A stretch of 64,000 nt of DNA from assembly GCA_030015575.1 (NCBI GenBank), contig CM057337.1:380827582-380891581 (forward strand), given 5' to 3'. The position numbers and the translations under genes are program-made. Positions 12,057 through 24,135 of the stretch are shown here, piece after piece. This DNA is from Agapanthus africanus. Taxonomy: Eukaryota > Streptophyta > Magnoliopsida > Asparagales > Amaryllidaceae. How positions within the stretch are numbered: the stretch's first letter is position 1; the number at the start of each line of letters is the position of its first letter. Under the pieces are notes generated by a model that searched no databases, was not told where the DNA came from, and worked only from the letters and a program-made list of their open reading frames with translations.

Positions 12057-13318
12057 AAATAAATTTGGCCCCCAAATTTAAATTTAAACCACCAATTACT
12101 AAAAATGTTCAAAATTCAACTCAATTAACGGCGCTCCGAAATCTCAGAAGCTATAGAAATACCACAGCGCATCAAGTGCGTATGAAGACGAATATAAAAC
12201 TCAAATCGAATTCCGTCAAGTGTCACGCAAATCATCGGATTTGCACGTATATCATCAGAGTTACAATGGAGACACGTATCTCGAAATCCACAGCTGAAAT
12301 CCAATATACACTAGTCAAATACTATAATATGTATATAGTACGCATCATTGAAAAATCTCCAAAAACTGAATAAAATACATGCAAAATCTTTTTTGAATCG
12401 CCGTGTGATGCGTAACTCATGACACAAGTGACTGACGCTCATTTGTAAAGTACTATGTATACGTTCATATATCTTTTCTTCAAATATACGTCCGCCCTTT
12501 TAAAATATCCCAAAAGGTTTTCCTTTGTAAACGTTCGTGTCGCTCACGGACACGTAAGAAATAACGAGACTATAGGTCCTTTTCAAAAACCTCTTGTTAA
12601 ACTTTTAATGCATGCACGGTACATAGGTACTGTCCTCAGACCAGTCCTGTTCGGCTACTACATAATATAGTGCCTGTCATGAAAACAAGGTGCTCAAGAG
12701 CAAAATCAGCCATGAAAGGCGTATCCAACAGTCACATGCATCTGGTGCGCACGGAAATCAAATCCAAATACAAGTGCCACAATATGCACAAAAGCAAAAA
12801 TAAGTGCAATGGGTGTGCATGAAAGCATTTCTCCAGGGCAACGGTTGTGCACGAGAACAACATCTGGTGCATCTATTGTGCACGAAAGTCTCAATCTAGT
12901 GCAACTAACATGCATGAAAAAAAAATCCCAATCGAGTGCATCAGGTGTGGACAAATTCATATCTCATATCATGCGCCCAACATGCGCGAAAATCCAAATC
13001 AAGTGCATCAGTCATGCACGAATGAAATCGAAATCAAGTGCATCCCACATGCACGAATAAAATCTAAGTCTAGTGCATCCAACATGCATGAATGATATCG
13101 CATCCAAGATGCACGGATAAAAACAAAATCAAGGGAATCCAACATGCACGAATAAAATCCCACTCAAGTGCATCAGATGCGCACAAAATCCAATATCAAG
13201 CTTTTTATATGCGCAAAAATCCAACCCAAGCATGTCAAGTCCGTAGAAATGCCCAGTGTGGTAAAACGCAAGAAAAACGAATGTCAATTGCAAATGCGCA
13301 CAGCAACATAAACCTGGT
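12057..13318 (-). mobile_element. G1 internal region, left part
   Basis: This is AT-rich non-coding DNA between the 3' LTR and nested element C. From about 12690 it becomes an irregular minisatellite. The small ORFs (12065-12373, 12455-12670, 12706-13095) show no domain I recognise. The interior resumes at 23393 with related repeats, which confirms that C split one region. Confidence 0.7.
12690..13230. repeat. Irregular minisatellite, about 35-bp units with GTGCAT...TGCACGA dyads
   Basis: Units begin GTGCATC and contain ATGCACGAAT and AAATC. The clearest units (from about 13001 to 13180) are 35 bp. Each unit contains an inverted pair GTGCA/TGCAC separated by a few bases. They are diverged relatives of the 29-bp array at 23440-23690 on the other side of element C. 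Confidence 0.8.
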
Positions 13319-13323
13319 AAAAC
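13319..13323. repeat. Target site duplication of element C, left
   Basis: AAAAC directly before the LTR start; the same five bases follow the right LTR at 23388-23392. Confidence 0.93.
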
Positions 13324-15353
13324 TGTAAGTCTATGTAACCCACCCCGGAACTTACGGGGAAGCGGAAAGAGTAAAAATCAAATTTTTTATCACAAGGGAA
13401 CATAGACTAAGCATGAAGGATCTTTGCTAAACAAAAACTAAAATACAATCTCCAAGTTCTAACTACTGGGTTATAAGGTTATACCTAGTTCTTGAACTCC
13501 TTCTCTTCTTGTTGTGGTCCTCCTTGATGTGAGCTCCTTGGAGTGGTGTAGACGGCTTCTTCTCTTCGTCTTCTCTTTGCCAAAGAAGGATCCACCCGAA
13601 GGCCTCTACCTTGAGCTCCTACCTCAACAAAGAAGTAACTAGAATGCTTGGCTTACTAGACTGAGAACCCTATAGTGAGTAGAGAGGTGTTTTGAAGGTT
13701 TGATCTCACAAATCTCATGTTTTTCAACTCATGAAACAAGAGAGCTTTTGACAGAGGAAGAGGAGAGAGCTTTTTTCAAGAGTGAGAAAGAGCAAGAAAG
13801 AATGAGAATAATATGAACCTTGTTCTCATATGAACCAAAAAGAATAATGAAAATTTAAATTAGGATAAATTGTCATGGTTGATGTTGATTTGACCCTTAT
13901 GATATCATAATTAATGCTAAGCATGCTCACAAAAATATCCAAGTCAACATGGGTCAACTTGGTCAAAGGGTCAAACCTAATTAATCATGATACAATTATC
14001 ACTAATTAAAACTCATTAATCAATTTCCTCAATCTCATTATAGTTTTAATCAAGTCAATAGTCAAAACCCTAATGAGGTTCCTCCGCCTTTGTCAACTGT
14101 GTATACACACCCGCATCCGTGTTCCGAGGAACACGAACATTATGAGACAAGATCAATCCCAAAACAAATAATAGGATCTGGCTTAAACCAAAGCCCACTA
14201 ATAATAACTGCCCGGACACCAAACATGCACAAGTGCGCCTATGTGAACGAACCCCGTCGTAAAACCATACAACCTCTACTTTGTTTTGCCCAAAGGTGAA
14301 CAACCCTCTGTGTGGGATCTAAAGACTCGACACTACGCTGGCAGTGGGTTTAACCACAGGCCGCAAGTGGTACTATCTGTACGTAACGGTCCCCAGGTAG
14401 ATGCCGATAAGAAGACCGATGAGGTGAACCCATCCGAACTCCTACTAAGCCTGAATGTGACAATCTCCGTACAGTCTGGTCGGTTCGTCCGGGAGTATCG
14501 CATGTCGGGCATAGGGGGCGGTAAAGGTCAGTCCCCTAATTGCGGTACAAGTCGTGTCGGAGTGTAGCCCAGAACACCCTGAGAAAATACTGGAAACAAT
14601 ACCAATAAATCTCGCTTGCCCTGGCCAGGGACTTTGTGTAATGGCTCTCCGAGACACAGCATGATATCAACTCCCAATACCAGGAGAGACGAATTCTGTC
14701 TAACCGTCACTGCCTCCAAGTGCTTCGGGACTGCACCCAACTACTACCTGTTTGCATGACTCATTTGAGCCGTGGTAGGGTAGTAATCTAAGAACAGTGG
14801 GAACACACTTGAGGCGAAGTGACAGTGTCAAGTCAACAGACTAAGCTGTTCTCATGTCACCTGGGAACTGATAACTGAAGATAGGTACAATACCAACCAA
14901 TTGTTCCCAGCGAGTCATGTCCAGTGTACTCGTAACCTAACGAGCACCTGCATACTATCTCCAGTACGACGTACAGATGGCTGTGGGACAAACCATCTCT
15001 CCTCCAAGGATGAGAAGCGTATACACTAGTCTACTCTGGAGTTTCGGTGCCCAGTCTCGATAATCCTACGACCAGGGACCTGTATAAGGATGTGATTATA
15101 GATTACCCAGCCCCTACTAGTATGACTGTCATCACAACGCTGGTAGTCAAGCAAAAGATCCTAAGGGCTCTATCAATATGTATTAGCAACATGTCAAAAG
15201 AAACATATACACATATTAAGATAGATACAAACAAAGTAGCATACTACCATATTGAGAAAGAATGTCAATCCGTGTATATATCCCAAGCTTCCAAAATGTA
15301 ATATACAAACTAGTACTATACAATAATGGCCTCTATGGCATATCACACTAACA
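13324..15353 (-). repeat. Element C 3' LTR
   Basis: It starts TGTAAGTCTATG and ends CACTAACA on the plus strand. The palindrome CCCTGGCCAGGG is at 14619-14630. The 5' LTR has only a damaged version (about 22650). ORFs 14070-14303 and 14286-14567 are LTR sequence repeated near 22103-22526. Confidence 0.95.
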
Positions 15354-15367
15354 ACCACCCACTTGCA
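15354..15367 (-). other. Polypurine tract of element C
   Basis: The minus strand reads GTGCAAGTGGGTGG immediately before the LTR, the purine-rich form typical of this copia group; D has GCAAGTGGGAGAT at the same place. Confidence 0.85.
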
Positions 15368-15958
15368 CTAAAGCCATGTGCTGGCATATCGCAGACCTAT
15401 CATCTCAAATAGCCTCTCGAACTGCGTTTGAGGAATGGCCTTTGTGAATGGATCTGCAGTGTTATCTTCTGTAACAACCCTCCGAACCTCGATCTCCTGG
15501 CGATCCACTATCTCCTTGATCAGGTGATACCGTCTTAAGATGTGTCTGGACTTCTGATGGGACCTGGGTTCCTTTGCTAAAGCTATAGCCCTGTTGTTGT
15601 CACAATACAGAGGTATTGGATCAACAATGGACGGAACCACCTAAAGTTCTATCAAGAACTTCTTCATCCAGAAGGCTTCTTTTGCGGTATCAGATGCGGC
15701 GATATACTCCGCTTCCATCGTCGAGTCAGCAACGGTTTCCTGTTTAGAACTCTTCCAACACACCGCCCCTCCATTGAGAGTAAAGACATAACCCGACATG
15801 GATTTGGAGTCATCCTTGTCAGTCTGGAAGCTGGAGTCAGCAAAGGCCTCGACCAGGTGGTCTTTTCCACCGTAAATCAAAAACATATCCTTAGTCCTTC
15901 TCAGGTACTTCAGAATGTTCTTTTCCGCTATCCAGTGCTTCTCCCCAGCGTTTGACTA
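15368..15958 (-). pseudogene. Element C RNase H domain (broken)
   Basis: This is the C-terminal RNase H of the copia polyprotein, which would remove genomic RNA during reverse transcription. Visible motifs are EAFADSSFQTDKDD (first Asp), TMEAEYIAAS (Glu) and LYCDNNRAIALAKE (second Asp), then the typical tail VTEDNTADPFTKAIPQ and a natural stop at 15368-15370. Two TAG stops interrupt it: one at 15956-15958, where the family has Gln (SRY-stop-SN), and one at 15641-15643 just before VVPSI. The frame is otherwise continuous with the RT. Catalytic residues are retained, so decay is by point nonsense rather than domain loss. Confidence 0.93.
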
Positions 15959-16810
15959 ATACCGGCTTACTACACTCAGTGCATAAGCTACATCTGGTCT
16001 GGTACACAACATCGCATATATTATAGAGCCTACTGCAGAGGCGTAGGGTATAATAGACATGCGATCCCTTTCCAAATCAGTCGTGGGAGGCATCTTTTTA
16101 GAGAGGGTGATCCCGTGACAAGCCGGTAAATTACCGCGCTTGGAATCTTCCATACTGAATCTTTTCAGTATGGTGTCGATGTACATGGACTGTGAAAGTC
16201 CTAATATCCCCTTGGACCTATCACGATAGATCCGGATCCCCAGAATGTAAGAGGCATAACCCAGGTCTTTCATGCAGAAGCTGTGTGACAAGAACCCTTT
16301 GACAGATTGTAACATAGGAATGTCATTTCCTATCAAGAGAATGTCATCCACGTATAAAACGAGGAATACGACAGTTCACGCTATAATCTTACTATAAATA
16401 CATGGTTCATCTGGATTTTTGATAAAGCCAAATTCTTTGACCATCTCATCAAAACAGATGTTCCAACTCCGCGATGCCTGCTTCAGTCTATAAATGGACT
16501 TAAGCAACTTGCACACCTTCCCGCTGCTCCCACTCTGAATGAAACCCTCTTGCTCGTCCATATAGACACACTCCTCTAAATTACCATTTAGAAAAGCGGT
16601 TTTTATGTCCATCTGCCAAATCTCATAATCGTGGAAGCCAGCAATGGCAAGAAGGATCCGAATGGATTTGAGCATAGCCACTAGAGAGAAGGTTTCGTCA
16701 TAGTCCAAATCTGGTCTTTGACGAAAACCCTTTGCAACAAGTCTAGCCTTATAGGTCTCAACCTGTACATCTACACCAATCTTCCTTTTGAAGATCCGTT
16801 TGCAGCCCAT
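15959..16810 (-). pseudogene. Element C reverse transcriptase (broken)
   Basis: This is a copia RT. In order it shows KARLVAKGFRQR, DYDETFSLVAMLKSIR, QMDIKTAFLNGNLEE, GSSGKVCKLLKSIYRLKQ, the active-site motif YVDDILLIGND near 16351, LGIRIYRDR, GITLSKKM and YAMLCTRPDVAYALS. The normal family order and spacing are kept. A TGA stop at 16376-16378 lies 8 codons before YVDD. A one-base deletion near 16808 separates this frame from the integrase frame upstream: the family's PIGCKW-like stretch begins here as MGCKRIF. The start codon given is only the first Met in the frame; the true product would be part of a polyprotein. Confidence 0.94.
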
Positions 16811-16892
16811 GGTTTACCCCTTCTGGAGCAACGTCCAAAGTCCATACTTTGTTGGTGTACATGGACTCCATCTCAGTCCGCATTGCATCCAG

Positions 16893-17879
16893 CTATTTTA
16901 CCGAGTTAGTGCTCTGAATGGCCTGCTGGAAGCTAGTGGGCTTATCATTATCAATGATGCAATCCTCTCTATCCCCGTCTATGAGAAAACCATAGTATCT
17001 CTCAGGTGGATGAGAAAGCCTACTACTCCTATGGAGCGACGCAGGAATGTCCTGTTCTTTCGAACCTTCTGGTTCTACTAAGCTTTCAGTAATAGCTCGT
17101 GGTTCTGGAATTTCTTCCAGTTCTATTGCGCTCCCACTTATCTGATTTTCCAAAAATTCAGTTTCCAAGAAGCAGGCATGACGAGAAACAAATACCTTTT
17201 GTTTCTCTGCGTAATAGAAGAAATATCCCTTGGAGTTATTTGGATATCCCACAAACATGAACTGTACTGAGCGTCCCCCGAGTTTGTCCGTATGCTGCTT
17301 TTTAACAAAAGCTGGACATCCCCATGTCTTAATGTTTTTAAGATAGGGTTTCTTCCAACTCCATATCTGATATGGAGTGGTAAGCACTGATTTAGTTGGA
17401 ACACGGTTCAAAAGATATGCAGCTGATTCTAGTGCATATCCCCCGAAAGATCGTGGTAACTCAGCGTTACTCATCATGGAACGTACCATATCCAATAGGG
17501 TTCGGTTCCGTCTCTCCGATACACCGTTATGTTGTGGAGTGTATGGAGGAGTAAGCTGAGAGAGAATTCCATTCTTTTTTATGTAATCCAGGAACTCGGC
17601 ACTTAGGTATTCACCACCTCGATCAGATCTCAGTATCTTGATACTTTTGCCGGTTTGTTTTTCTACTTCAATCTTATATTCCTGGAATTTTTCAAAGGCC
17701 TCGGATTTACGCTTCATTAAGAAGACATGTCCATACATTGAGAAACCATCCCTAAAAGTAATGAAGTAAGAATAACCACTTCGCGCATGTGTGGACATTG
17801 GACCACATACATCGTTGTGTACGAGTCCTAAGAGCTCGCTCGCTCTTACTCCGTGTCCAGTGAACGGAGTCTTTGTCAT
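16893..17879 (-). pseudogene. Element C integrase core and C-terminal region
   Basis: This is a retroviral-type integrase that would insert element cDNA into the genome. The catalytic triad is intact in a 328-codon open frame: D23 in VHNDVCGP, D86 in RSDRGGEY and E122 in GVSERRNRT, an exact D-35-E spacing. The C-terminal part has WGCPAFVKK, FVGYPNNSKGY, FYYAEKQKVFVSR and RSSRLSHPPERYYGFL, typical of the Angela-like copia group. The frame ends at TAG 16893-16895, where the family continues with Trp (SVK-stop-LDAM). It is the longest undamaged coding segment in the window. It is in frame with the upstream protease and gag. Confidence 0.95.
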
Positions 17880-18479
17880 CTTTCCTTTGAGACATGATTG
17901 ACAAGTTGCATATGATTGATATTCGAACGGATCAAAATATCTTTATTTATGCAACTTAGTTAATCTTATCTCATTGATGCGACCCAGTCTGCAATACCAT
18001 AAGAAAGCATGATTTATTTATGGAGACTTTCTTTTGTGTGTATTCTGGATATTGAAAATCTACGGTTGGTTTAATACGTATATACCGTTGCTTAATGTAC
18101 CCGACCCAATCAAAACATGATTAAGGTGAATGTCTACAACATTGCTTACAAATGCAAAATCATAACCTTCTTTAGACATTAAAGATACAGATATGATATT
18201 ACAAGTCGCACTGGGTACAAGATAACAGTTGCGTAAATCCAAAACATGTCCATCTTTCAACCCTAAGTGATAGTCCCCCACGGACTCAGCATCCATGCTT
18301 GCTCCGTTTGCAGCTCTGAGGGTCATATCACCCGCCTTCAAAGCTCTACGCCTTCTCAGTGCCTACAAAGAATTACAGATATGAGATCACGATCTGGTAT
18401 CCAATACCCAGGAAGTAGAGTTGATTAACAGACAGTTTTCAATAACATACACACCTGAAGCCGAAGCCACGACTTGCTT
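17880..18479 (-). pseudogene. Element C protease and GAG-pre-integrase region (broken)
   Basis: The aspartic protease signature reads TSWVLDTRS-stop-SHIC near 18400-18430; the family has DTGSGSHIC, so the glycine positions became Arg and stop. The pre-integrase section 18060-18341 is open (ASMDAESVGDYHLGL, NIISVSLMSKEGYDF). The zinc-binding region before integrase reads LWYCRLGRINEIRL, with both expected His residues replaced (Tyr, Arg), while CQSCLKGK is kept. In-frame stops also occur after VLNQP (18060-18062), after HKRKSP, and after KLHK. It is in frame with gag and integrase. Confidence 0.9.
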
Positions 18480-19334
18480 CGGGTCCTGGTTCTTGGCCTT
18501 CCAAGCCCAGCAATCTTTCTTTCAGTGTCCTTTCTTGTGAAAATAAAAGCATTCTTCCTTCCCCACAATCTATCCCGCTACCTTTGCTACCTTTTCCTTT
18601 CCCTTGGCATCCATCTTACTAACACCGCCCCTTGGTTTGGTGGGGGCCTTCTTCTTCTTTCCTTTGGCTTTCGCCTTGGACCTAGAAGAGGAATCTCCTC
18701 CAACAGACAAAGCGGGTGTTTCCCTGACTTTCTGTAGGGTGCCCTCTGCACTCCTCAACATGTTAAGGAGTTCCGGATGTTCAACTTCTTTTCCTTGCAT
18801 GTTGAAGTTCAGGATAAACTGGGCGTAAGTGGACGGAAGGGACTGGAGAATCAAGTCAGTGTAGAGCTCGTTCTCCAACGTGGTCCCGAGGTCCGCGAGC
18901 TCCTCAATATAGCCAATCATCTTAAGCACGTGTTCCGCTACAGATGATCAGACGGCTAACCTCGGTGAAAACAAATTTTTCGAGGTTTCGTATCTGGCGA
19001 TACGGGATTGCTCTTCATAAAGATCCTTAGTATGGAGAAATATGGATTGAAGGTCCATATTCTCGTGCCTCCTCTGATGTTCATTATCCATAGAGGCAAG
19101 CACTAGGCACTTGGCCTTCGCGCAGTAAATCTCCTAGGTCTTACGGATTTCCTTATCCGCGACACTGGATTCTGGACCTGGGACGGCGGGGGCTTTAGTG
19201 GTAAGGAGATACTCCAACTTGTCATAAGTGATTGCCATTTTGACATTCCTGAGCCAATCTTTGTAGTTTGGCCCTGTCAGTATATTTTGATCTAGTAGTA
19301 ACTTAAGGCCGGTCATGATGTTTGGTCGCTGCAA
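18480..19334 (-). pseudogene. Element C gag (broken)
   Basis: This is the copia capsid/nucleocapsid region. The N-terminal open segment 19134-19334 has LKLLLDQNILTGPNYKDWLRN and WLRNVKMAI, the usual copia Gag start. The middle (18570-18929) has MLKMIGYIEELADLG, ELYTDLILQSLP and FILNFNMQGKE, followed by a Lys-rich linker. The zinc knuckle reads CFYFHKKGHWKKDC, so the second Cys is Phe. In-frame stops lie at 19134-19136, near 18944 and at 18570-18572. All segments share one frame with protease and integrase. No other element in the window retains these motifs. Confidence 0.93.
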
Positions 19335-21341
19335 TTAGGAGAGAGAGAAGAAACACTTTAGCATGATGCTCTTGCAAGTATAGAGTGGTTTCTAGTTTGT
19401 CTAAACAGGATGGCTCCCATTGTTTCTTGAATCCTTCCTCAAACCATAAAAGAAGAATTAGTTGGGATCAATCTCACCGTACAATATTTGCTTAACCTTT
19501 CATCCAGGCCAGTGTCGGTACTTCGAGGGAGGTTTCACGACGCTTTCGCGAAGTTCCTTAATTAAATAACCTCTTTTCCCTGTGGGCGTAGCCCCGCTAA
19601 CACCTTTCTAGACACCTACTTGGTTTAAAGCATTGATCGCTAAGGGAGAAAGTTTCCCGAGGAGTAGCATATACTCACAGTAGGATCGGGATCCAAATAT
19701 CATCGTGTGATAAAGCTGAAGAAATCCTACCAAAATCACCACACTCCAAATGGTATGCAACACTAGCAAGTTTCAGTTTCATTAGAAACTCCCGATGGGG
19801 ATTTTTGCCCCATGCTCTTATGACCTTGACTTTGGCCAACAAATCATAAGTCACATGTCAAGTTCTACCCGTCATTTTCCAGGTTAATTTTAACCCACCC
19901 GTACCTACCCTTGACTTTGGCCAACAAGGCAGTACGACTGTCCCAAACCAACGCATCTATCTATGCTACATATGAATATTCAATAGCTACCAATCACTAT
20001 GCCTTGACTTTGGCCAACAAACATAGATTGAATACTATTGACTATCCATATGAAATGACGGAGGGATACGAATGGTTTTTGCGAAATCGTGAACGTAGTG
20101 AACTTGATATAATCGAAGGAACCTGATAGCTTTTAAAAGGAGTGGTTTAAGCTCCGTGTTTTTAAAAGTTTTCTGTTTTGGAAAAAACCGAGTTGTTTTG
20201 AAATTGTTCCAACGATTTAACTTTGGTTTATTTTCTTTGCATTAATAATGCGTCCTATCAATTAATCCTACCATTGTAGAAAACAACGAAAATATGACGT
20301 ACACTTATGCCATCCGCATTCGCTACGGGGCCCTGTCATCACCCGTTATGTTACTTAACTAACGACAGAGCGGGGCCTGGACTAGCGCGGATGCAAAACA
20401 TAAGCAACGCCTACTAGATATCATATATAGTTATATACATTCGTCAGACGCAATGATAGTCATTCCAGATCACAGATGAACACATTGGATATGCTAGGAA
20501 TGCGCGTTTCATTCGAGCCTGCAACGAATGACGGAATACTCGGTCGTGATGAATAGCCAAACCCCACCCCAAAACCCTATGAGTGCGGCAAACTACCCGC
20601 CAAGTACACGAAGTGAAGCAACCTCCCTCAACAATGTAAGTAGGCCACTCGGCACTTCAAAGTACACGGTAGTTTGTGCACCGCACCTTGGGTCTATCCT
20701 AGGAGCAAAAACAGTAAAAGAAATAATATACAATGGCGGCTACAACTTCAACCCGGATGTGCGGCAATAAAAATAATATTACATCAATTTACAATTTTTA
20801 CATTGAATGAAAGATAAATAAACACTCATCTCTAAACCCCGGCTATTCATCCGCGACAATCCAACAAGTTCATATACACAAACCAACATCACGGATCACA
20901 GATATGTACAACCCCCACTAATCGACGTATAGTGATTAGTCGACGTTCAGTACATATATCACATTACAGATATAATCAATTAGCTAAAGTTTATAGAATT
21001 TCGATCAATATTCCAATTTGAAACAACCCCAAATACAACACTGTTCCCTGAAGAATCTGGGCAGAAACAAAGCATCTGAAAAATCATAAAACATCAAGCT
21101 GGACACACTGCAGGAAAAACGAGTTGACTCTGAGTCGACTCGGCCGCGGATCTGACCGAGTCACGAGCTCGTTTTTCTTGAGAGTCCTTAAAAAACCATG
21201 CACGTATTTTTCAGGCCTCTGGAAATATTTTTAGACCTGTTTTTAAAAACGGCAGAAAACACTAATTTTTAATGTTATTTGCGAATTTTTTCGGATCGAA
21301 GTTCTAAATACTTTGCTAACATGTTAGTTGTTGTTTAACCT
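19335..21341 (-). mobile_element. Element C leader (UTL), about 2.0 kb
   Basis: This is the non-coding leader between LTR and gag. It carries the triple hairpins (19817-20026), the conserved block around 20298-20410 (CCATCCGCATTCGC ... GACAGAGCGGGGC) found also in A, B and D, and a hairpin GACTCGG...CCGAGTC near 21137-21162 at the place where A, B and D have their GC-rich hairpin. It lacks the 146-bp-type duplicated block. Small ORFs such as 20528-20770 look accidental. Confidence 0.85.
19817..20026 (-). other. Triple hairpin module in leader (C)
   Basis: Hairpins lie at 19817-19850, 19901-19935 and 19997-20026. The inner stem is TTGGC/GTCAA (one G-U pair) around the loop CAAA in all three. 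Outer stems are CTTATG/CATAAG, GTAC/GTAC (extended by a weaker pairing with one bulge) and CTATG/CATAG. The last differs from A (CTGCG/CGCAG) at two base pairs, both compensatory. Confidence 0.75.
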
Positions 21342-21354
21342 GGCTCTGATACCA
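21342..21354 (-). other. Primer binding site of element C
   Basis: The minus strand reads TGGTATCAGAGCC, one base inside the 5' LTR terminus at 21356. Confidence 0.93.
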
Positions 21355-21355
21355 C

Positions 21356-23387
21356 TGTAAGTCTTTGTAACCTACCCCGGTACTTATGGGGAGGCGGAAA
21401 GAGTAAAAATCAAATTTTTTTATCACAAAGGAACATAGACTAACCATGAAGGATCTTTGCTAAACAAAAACTAACAAACAATCTACAAGTTCTAACTACT
21501 AGGTTAGAAGGTTATACCTTGTTCTTGAACTCCTTCTCTTCTTGTTGTGGTCCTCCTTGATGTGAGCTCCTTGGAGTGGTGTAGACTGCTTCTTCTCTTC
21601 GTCTTGTCTTTGCCAAAGAAGGATCCACCCGAAGGCCTCTACCTTGAGCTCCTACCTCAACAAAGAAGTAACCAGAGTGCTTGGCTTGCTAGACTAAGAA
21701 CCCTAGAGTGAGTAGAGAGGTGTTTTGATGGTTTGATCTCACAAAGCTCATATTTTTCAACTCATGAAACAAGAGAGCTTTTGAGAGAGGAAGAGGAAAG
21801 AGCTTTTTTCAAGAGAGAGAAATAGCAAGAGAGAATGAGAATAATATGAACCTTGCTCTCATATGTACCAAAAAGAATAATGAAAATTTTAATTAGGATA
21901 AATTGTCATAGTTGATGTTGATTTGACCCTTATCATATCATAATTAATGCTAAGCAAGCTCACAAAAATATCCAAGTCAACATGGGTCAACTTGGTCAAA
22001 GGGTCAAACCTAATTAACCATGATACAATTATCACTAATTAAAACTCATTAATCAATTTCCTCAATCTCATTATGGTTTTAATCAAGTCAATGGTCAAAA
22101 CCCTAATGAGGTTCCTCCGCCTCTGTCAAATGTGTATACACACCTGCATCCGTGTTCCGAAGAACACCAACATTATGAGACATGATCAATCCCAAAACAA
22201 ATACAAGGATCTGGCTTAAACCAAAGCCCGCTAGTAATAACTGCCCGGACACCAAGTGTGCACAAGTGCGCGTATGTGAACGAACCCCGTCGTAAAACCA
22301 TACGACCACTACTCTATTTTGCCCAAATGTGAACAACCCTCTATGTGGGACTCTAAAGACTCGACACTATGCTGGAAGTGGGTTTAACCACAGGCCGCAA
22401 GCGGTACTAGTTGTACGTAACGGTCCCCGGGTAGATGCCGATAAGAAGACCGATGAGTTGAACCCATCCGAACTCCTACTGAGCCAGAATGTGACAATCT
22501 CCGTACAGTCCGGTCTGTTCGTCTAAGAGTATCGCATGTCGGGCCTAGGGGGCGATAAACGTCAGTCCCCTAATAGCGGTACAAGTCGTATCGGTATGTA
22601 GCCTAGAACAACCTGAGAAAATACTGGAAACAGTACCAGTAAATCTCGCTTGCCTTGGGCAGGGACTTTGTGTAATGGCTCTCCTAGACACGGCGCGATA
22701 TCAACTCTAAATACCGGGAGAGACGAATCCTGTCTAACCGTCACTGCCTCCAAGTGCTTCAGGACTGCACCCAACTACTACCTGTTTGCACGAATAATTT
22801 GAGCCGTGGTAAGGTAGTAATCTAAGAACAGTGGGAAGACACTCGAGGCTAAGTGACGGTGTCAAGTCAACGAACTAAGCATTACTCATGTCACCTGGGA
22901 ACTGATAACTGACGATAGGTAAAAAACCAACAAACAGTTCCCAACGAGTCCTGTCCAGTGTACTCGTAACCTAACGAGCACCTGCATACTATCTCCAGTA
23001 CGACGTACTGATGGCTGTGGGACAGACCACCTCCCTTTCTGGGATGAGAAACGTATACACTAGTCTACTCTGGAGTATCGATGCCCTGTCTCGATAATCC
23101 TATGACCAGGGACCTGTATAAGTATGTGCTTATTGACTACTTAGCCCCCACTAGTGTGACTGTCATCACAACGCTGGTAGTCAAGCAAAAGATCCTAAGG
23201 GCTCTATCAATATGTATTAGCAATATGTCAAAAGAAACACATACACATATTAAGGTAGATACAAACTAAGTAACATACTACCATATTGAGCAAGAATGTC
23301 AATCCGTGTATATATCCCAAGCTTCCAAAATGTAATATACAAACTAGTACTATACAATAATGGCCACTAGGACATATCACACTAACA
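21356..23387 (-). repeat. Element C 5' LTR
   Basis: It starts TGTAAGTCTTTG and ends CACTAACA on the plus strand. It is colinear with 13324-15353. Followed by the target duplication AAAAC. Confidence 0.95.
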
Positions 23388-23392
23388 AAAAC
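23388..23392. repeat. Target site duplication of element C, right
   Basis: AAAAC, identical to 13319-13323. Confidence 0.93.
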
Positions 23393-23439
23393 AAATGCTC
23401 AAAGACATAAATCGGGTGCAACCAAGGTATGGAGATAAA

Positions 23440-23690
23440 TCTAGTGCGACTAATGCACGAAATACCCCATGGTACAACAAACGCATGAAATACAAATCTA
23501 GTGCAACAAATGCACGAAATAAGAATCTGGTGCAACAAATGCACAAAATACAAATCTGGTGCATCAAGTGCACAAAATACAAATCTGGTGCATCAAATGC
23601 AGAAAATACAAATCCCGGTGCAGCCAATTCATGAAATACAATCCTAGTGCATCCAATGCACGAAATACAAATCAATAACTCAAATGCATA
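23440..23690. repeat. 29-bp minisatellite in G1 interior
   Basis: Units begin GTGCAACAAATGCACGAAAT and end AATCTG, with exact 29-bp steps such as 23501 to 23530. Each unit contains the dyad GTGCA...TGCAC and can form a short hairpin. It is related to the 35-bp units at 12690-13230. Confidence 0.88.
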
Positions 23691-23691
23691 T

Positions 23692-24135
23692 AAAAGCAAC
23701 ACCGAGTGTACCAAGGTTTACAGAAATAAAATAACATGTGCAACTGCGTGCACAAAACACATATCAGTGCACGGCAGGAACCTGTAAACTATATCGAGTG
23801 CATAAATCAAATCGAGTGCGTACCACACGCACAAAATCAAATCAACAGTATGAAACACACGAAATACAATCCTGGTGCATCCAATGCACCAAATACCATC
23901 CTGGTTCATCCAATGCACGAAATACCAATCAATAACTCAAATGCAAATAAAAACAACACCGAGTGTACCAAGGTGTATAGAAATAAAAAACATGTGCAAC
24001 TGCGTGCACAAAACACATATCAGTGCATGGCAGGCACCTGTAAACTATATCAAGTGCATAAATCAAATCGAGTGCGTACCATATGCACAAAATCAAATCA
24101 ACTGTATGAAACCCATGAAATCATAAACACATGAA
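23692..24135. repeat. About 256-bp tandem duplication in G1 interior
   Basis: CATGTGCAACTGCGTGCACA occurs at 23735 and 23991. The following text (CACATATCAGTGCA, GGCAG, CCTGTAAACTATATC) repeats in the same order, with few substitutions. It is a higher-order repeat made from the same GTGCA-rich material. Confidence 0.88.

Larger units (their letters stand above)
13324..23387 (-). mobile_element. Complete Ty1/copia element C (10064 bp), Angela-like
   Basis: The element has two LTRs of 2030 and 2032 bp, 5-bp target duplications AAAAC, a primer site and a polypurine tract. Gene order on the minus strand is leader, gag, protease, integrase, RT, RNase H, which is the copia order. Visual comparison of the LTR starts shows roughly 8% difference, so it is not recent. 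It is the only element here that retains a gag domain. It sits in the minisatellite part of gypsy G1. Confidence 0.96.

Noticed and set aside
23440..23690. Regular 29-bp units resembling a CRISPR array
   Set aside because: Units are contiguous with no unique spacers, they vary in sequence, and the setting is a plant gypsy element with no cas genes.
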